Positions 6,078 through 7,379 of a stretch of DNA of 7,379 nucleotides are shown here, piece after piece (the stretch's first letter is position 1; every line of letters begins with the position of its first letter). Both the position numbers and the translations under genes were made by a program. Source of the DNA: Thermofilaceae archaeon (GTDB lineage: Archaea > Thermoproteota > Thermoprotei > Thermofilales > Thermofilaceae); assembly GCA_027017025.1 (NCBI GenBank), contig JALURH010000231.1, forward strand, positions 1-7,379. Direction: 5' to 3'. The notes under the pieces are model-generated. The model did not search any database, had not been told where the DNA came from, and worked only from the letters and a program-made list of their open reading frames with translations.

Positions 6078-6407
6078 TTATCGCACCCTGCTACCAGGCG
6101 GAACTTCTTTTTCAGGGACTAATAAGACAGGCTTACCATTTATATCTGCTGCAAGCAACATACCTTCCGACCTATACCCCATGAAAATCTTGGGCTCAAG
6201 ATTCACTAAAACCACTATTTCTTTCCCTACAAGTTCGTCAGGTGAGTAGTAAGGTGCTAACCCAGCCACAAGTTGTCTCTCCTCTCCTCCAATATCGACC
6301 TTTAGTAGTATTAGCTTCTTACTCCTCTTAATTTTCTCAGCGGATACTACTTTACCTATTCTTATATCCAGTTTAGCGAATTCTTTAAATGATATTATGT
6401 CTGACAT
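6078..6407 (-). CDS. metG: tRNA-binding domain protein, MetRS beta-subunit type
   Basis: This 109-aa protein is a stand-alone OB-fold tRNA-binding domain, the type found at the C-terminus of methionyl-tRNA synthetase and as the separate beta subunit in archaea. Family signatures are FKEFAKLDIRIGKVVSAEKI (7-26), QLVAGLAPYYSPDELVGK (45-62) and NLEPKIFMGYRSEGMLLAA (69-87). The length is that of the isolated domain, so it is complete. It would dimerise and help MetRS hold tRNA. The CsaA chaperone is a related alternative, and the symbol follows the common archaeal annotation. No catalytic MetRS gene is in the window. No Shine-Dalgarno precedes the ATG, and an AT box lies 25-33 bp upstream, so it is probably leaderless. 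The Lrp-like regulator begins 1 nt after its stop, which implies one transcript. Confidence 0.9.
   Translation of the reverse strand: MSDIISFKEFAKLDIRIGKVVSAEKIKRSKKLILLKVDIGGEERQLVAGLAPYYSPDELVGKEIVVLVNLEPKIFMGYRSEGMLLAADINGKPVLLVPEKEVPPGSRVR
6084..6089 (-). promoter_or_regulatory. Shine-Dalgarno AGGGTG before the ATC start of the Lrp-like gene
   Basis: AGGGTG lies inside the last codons of the tRNA-binding-domain gene, 7 nt before the ATC at 6076. The GGTG core is complementary to the archaeal 16S rRNA tail. The spacing equals that seen before the ATGs at 817 and 3293, which is the main reason for placing the start at the ATC. Confidence 0.5.
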
Positions 6408-6431
6408 AGCAGTATTAATAAACTAGGCAGG

Positions 6432-6440
6432 AAATAAAAA
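6432..6440. promoter_or_regulatory. AT box between two divergent genes, possibly shared
   Basis: AAATAAAAA (plus strand) lies 25-33 bp from the minus-strand ATG at 6407 and 24-32 bp from the plus-strand GTG at 6464. Both distances fit an archaeal TATA box for a leaderless or near-leaderless message. Neither gene has a visible Shine-Dalgarno. The gap between the two genes is only 56 bp, so one element or two overlapping ones must serve both directions. Confidence 0.4.
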
Positions 6441-6463
6441 ACATGCTGTGAAAAATACAGCTG

Positions 6464-6766
6464 GTGCCAAACTTGGATAGAAACTATAAGAGACTTATCT
6501 TTACAGAGGCAGATCTAATACTACTAGCCCTTGTTGATGGTGAAAAAAGGATAACAGAGCTAAGGTCTTTAACCGGATTATCACCTACAACTATATACAA
6601 TAATGTCAGAAAACTGCTTGAGGCAAAACTTATTTCTGAGGAGAGAGTGGGATCTCCTGGAGCAAGGATAATAAGATTAACTAATGAGGGGCTAAAGATA
6701 GCACTGCTTCTTAAGAAGCTAGATAATGAAATGACACCAAAGGAGTATGAAATTACACCTGAGTAG
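6464..6766 (+). CDS. Winged helix-turn-helix transcription regulator
   Basis: This is a 100-aa protein with a single winged-helix domain at about residues 14-75. It has helix 1 (EADLILLALVD), then KRITELRSLTGLSPTTIYNN as helix-turn-recognition helix, then a wing (ISEERVGSPGARIIRLTNEG) and a final helix (LKIALLLKKLDNEM). The pattern is like MarR/PadR/ArsR-type archaeal regulators, and no sensor domain or metal-binding cysteines are visible. The start is a GTG at 6464 without a Shine-Dalgarno and with an AT box 24-32 bp upstream, so it is probably leaderless. The nicotinamidase-like gene begins 43 bp downstream on the same strand and may be its partner or target. The tRNA-binding-domain gene is divergent and may share the promoter region. 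Confidence 0.85.
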   Translation: MPNLDRNYKRLIFTEADLILLALVDGEKRITELRSLTGLSPTTIYNNVRKLLEAKLISEERVGSPGARIIRLTNEGLKIALLLKKLDNEMTPKEYEITPE

Positions 6767-6771
6767 AATCC

Positions 6772-6779
6772 TTTAATAG
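6772..6779 (+). promoter_or_regulatory. Possible TATA box of the nicotinamidase-like gene
   Basis: TTTAATAG is centred about 34 bp before the ATG at 6810, giving a leader of about 9 nt that would contain the GGGGTGG at 6801-6807. If this is used, the hydrolase gene can be transcribed apart from the winged-helix gene before it. Confidence 0.35.
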
Positions 6780-6809
6780 TTTAAGGAAGAGTAAATTATT
6801 GGGGTGGAT

Positions 6810-7379
6810 ATGGCTAGGTACGCTATTATAGTTATTGATATGCTTGAGGAATTTGTTAGAGGGAGATTAAAGGCCGAAGAAGCAGAGAATATTGTTCCCT
6901 ACATTAAGAGACTCGTAGATTTTGCCCACAGCTATGGAATACCCGTTATACACACCGTTGATCGACACTACCCAGACATAGATGCTGAATTTAGACTCTG
7001 GGGTCCTCATGCAGTAATAGGATCGAAGGAGGCTAGGATTATAGATGAATTGTATCCCACGGAAAAGGACTATGTAGTATATAAAAGGCGGTATGATGCC
7101 TTTGTTTACACGGATCTAGATCTTTTATTGAAGGAGCTTGGAGTAAGTACGCTTATTCTAAGTGGTATACACACACATATATGTGTACAAAACACTGCAC
7201 TAGGAGCATTTTATAGAGGCTATAAGGTTATAGTACCTGTAGAGTGTGTGGCAGCAGCAACCAGAGAATGGCATGAAAGGGGTCTCGAATACATGAAGAG
7301 CTTTGTTGGTGCCGAGCTTATAGGTTTAGAAGACTTACTAGGAAGATTAAAACATGAATTATCCTCTCAAGCATTATCT
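6810..7379 (+). CDS. Nicotinamidase-like isochorismatase-fold hydrolase, stop not reached
   Basis: A cysteine hydrolase of the isochorismatase fold, open for 190 codons to the window edge. It is probably nearly complete, since archaeal relatives are about 180-200 aa. The catalytic triad is visible as Asp10 (VIDMLEEF), Lys92 (VVYKRRYDAF) and Cys125 (GIHTHICVQNTA). A metal site as in nicotinamidase is formed by Asp51 and His53 (TVDRHYPD) and His67 (WGPHAVIG). This, plus similarity as I recall it to Thermoplasma Ta0454-type nicotinamidases, favours hydrolysis of nicotinamide to nicotinate (EC 3.5.1.19) in NAD salvage. Other amides remain possible, so no symbol is given. ATG 6810 is preferred, with GGGGTGG just upstream. 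An in-frame GTG at 6804 lies inside that element. The preceding winged-helix gene may control it. Confidence 0.88.
   Translation, partial: MARYAIIVIDMLEEFVRGRLKAEEAENIVPYIKRLVDFAHSYGIPVIHTVDRHYPDIDAEFRLWGPHAVIGSKEARIIDELYPTEKDYVVYKRRYDAFVYTDLDLLLKELGVSTLILSGIHTHICVQNTALGAFYRGYKVIVPVECVAAATREWHERGLEYMKSFVGAELIGLEDLLGRLKHELSSQALS

Noticed and set aside
1..7379. CRISPR array, tRNA or rRNA gene, insertion sequence, phage or defence genes
   Set aside because: I found no regular repeats, no tRNA-like or rRNA-like sequence, and no transposase, integrase or nuclease motifs in any frame I read.

Overview
The window looks like chromosomal DNA of a hyperthermophilic crenarchaeon, most likely of the Desulfurococcales. 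The support is a CTP-type (archaeal) riboflavin kinase, an archaemetzincin, an archaeal Lon-type catalytic domain with no ATPase, heavy use of ATA (Ile) and AGA/AGG (Arg) codons, TATA-like boxes 25-35 bp before several genes, and very tight packing with overlapping stop codons. The genus is a guess. No stretch longer than about 300 bases lacks a gene. I see no rRNA, tRNA, CRISPR array, insertion sequence or long repeat.

Left part (1-1939, all minus strand, transcribed right to left): a small four-helix membrane protein of unknown function, then riboflavin kinase (ribK) with its own TATA box, then the 5' part of an exported Lon-like serine/lysine protease that runs off the left edge. The protease's Shine-Dalgarno sequence overlaps the ribK stop codon.

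Middle (2023-5182): an archaemetzincin (+) converges on a 5-FCL-like/MTHFSD-type protein (-), the two sharing a TTAA that holds both stop codons. From a divergent promoter region, a small ribbon-helix-helix regulator (+) is followed at once by a bifunctional NAD(P)HX repair enzyme (epimerase plus dehydratase).

Right part (5174-7379): on the minus strand a MetRS-beta-type tRNA-binding domain protein is followed 1 nt later by a two-module Lrp-like regulator. The homologous reading frame of that regulator has no ATG, GTG or TTG start; an ATC sits exactly where the start should be. Divergent from this pair are a winged-helix regulator and a nicotinamidase-like isochorismatase-fold hydrolase, which runs off the right edge.

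Together the enzymes concern cofactors: FMN synthesis, NAD(P)H repair, possible NAD salvage and a folate/thiamin-linked 5-FCL paralogue. They are interleaved with three putative DNA-binding regulators. I find no clear defence system or mobile element. The most unusual items are the ATC start, the doubled Lrp-like architecture and the exported Lon-type protease.
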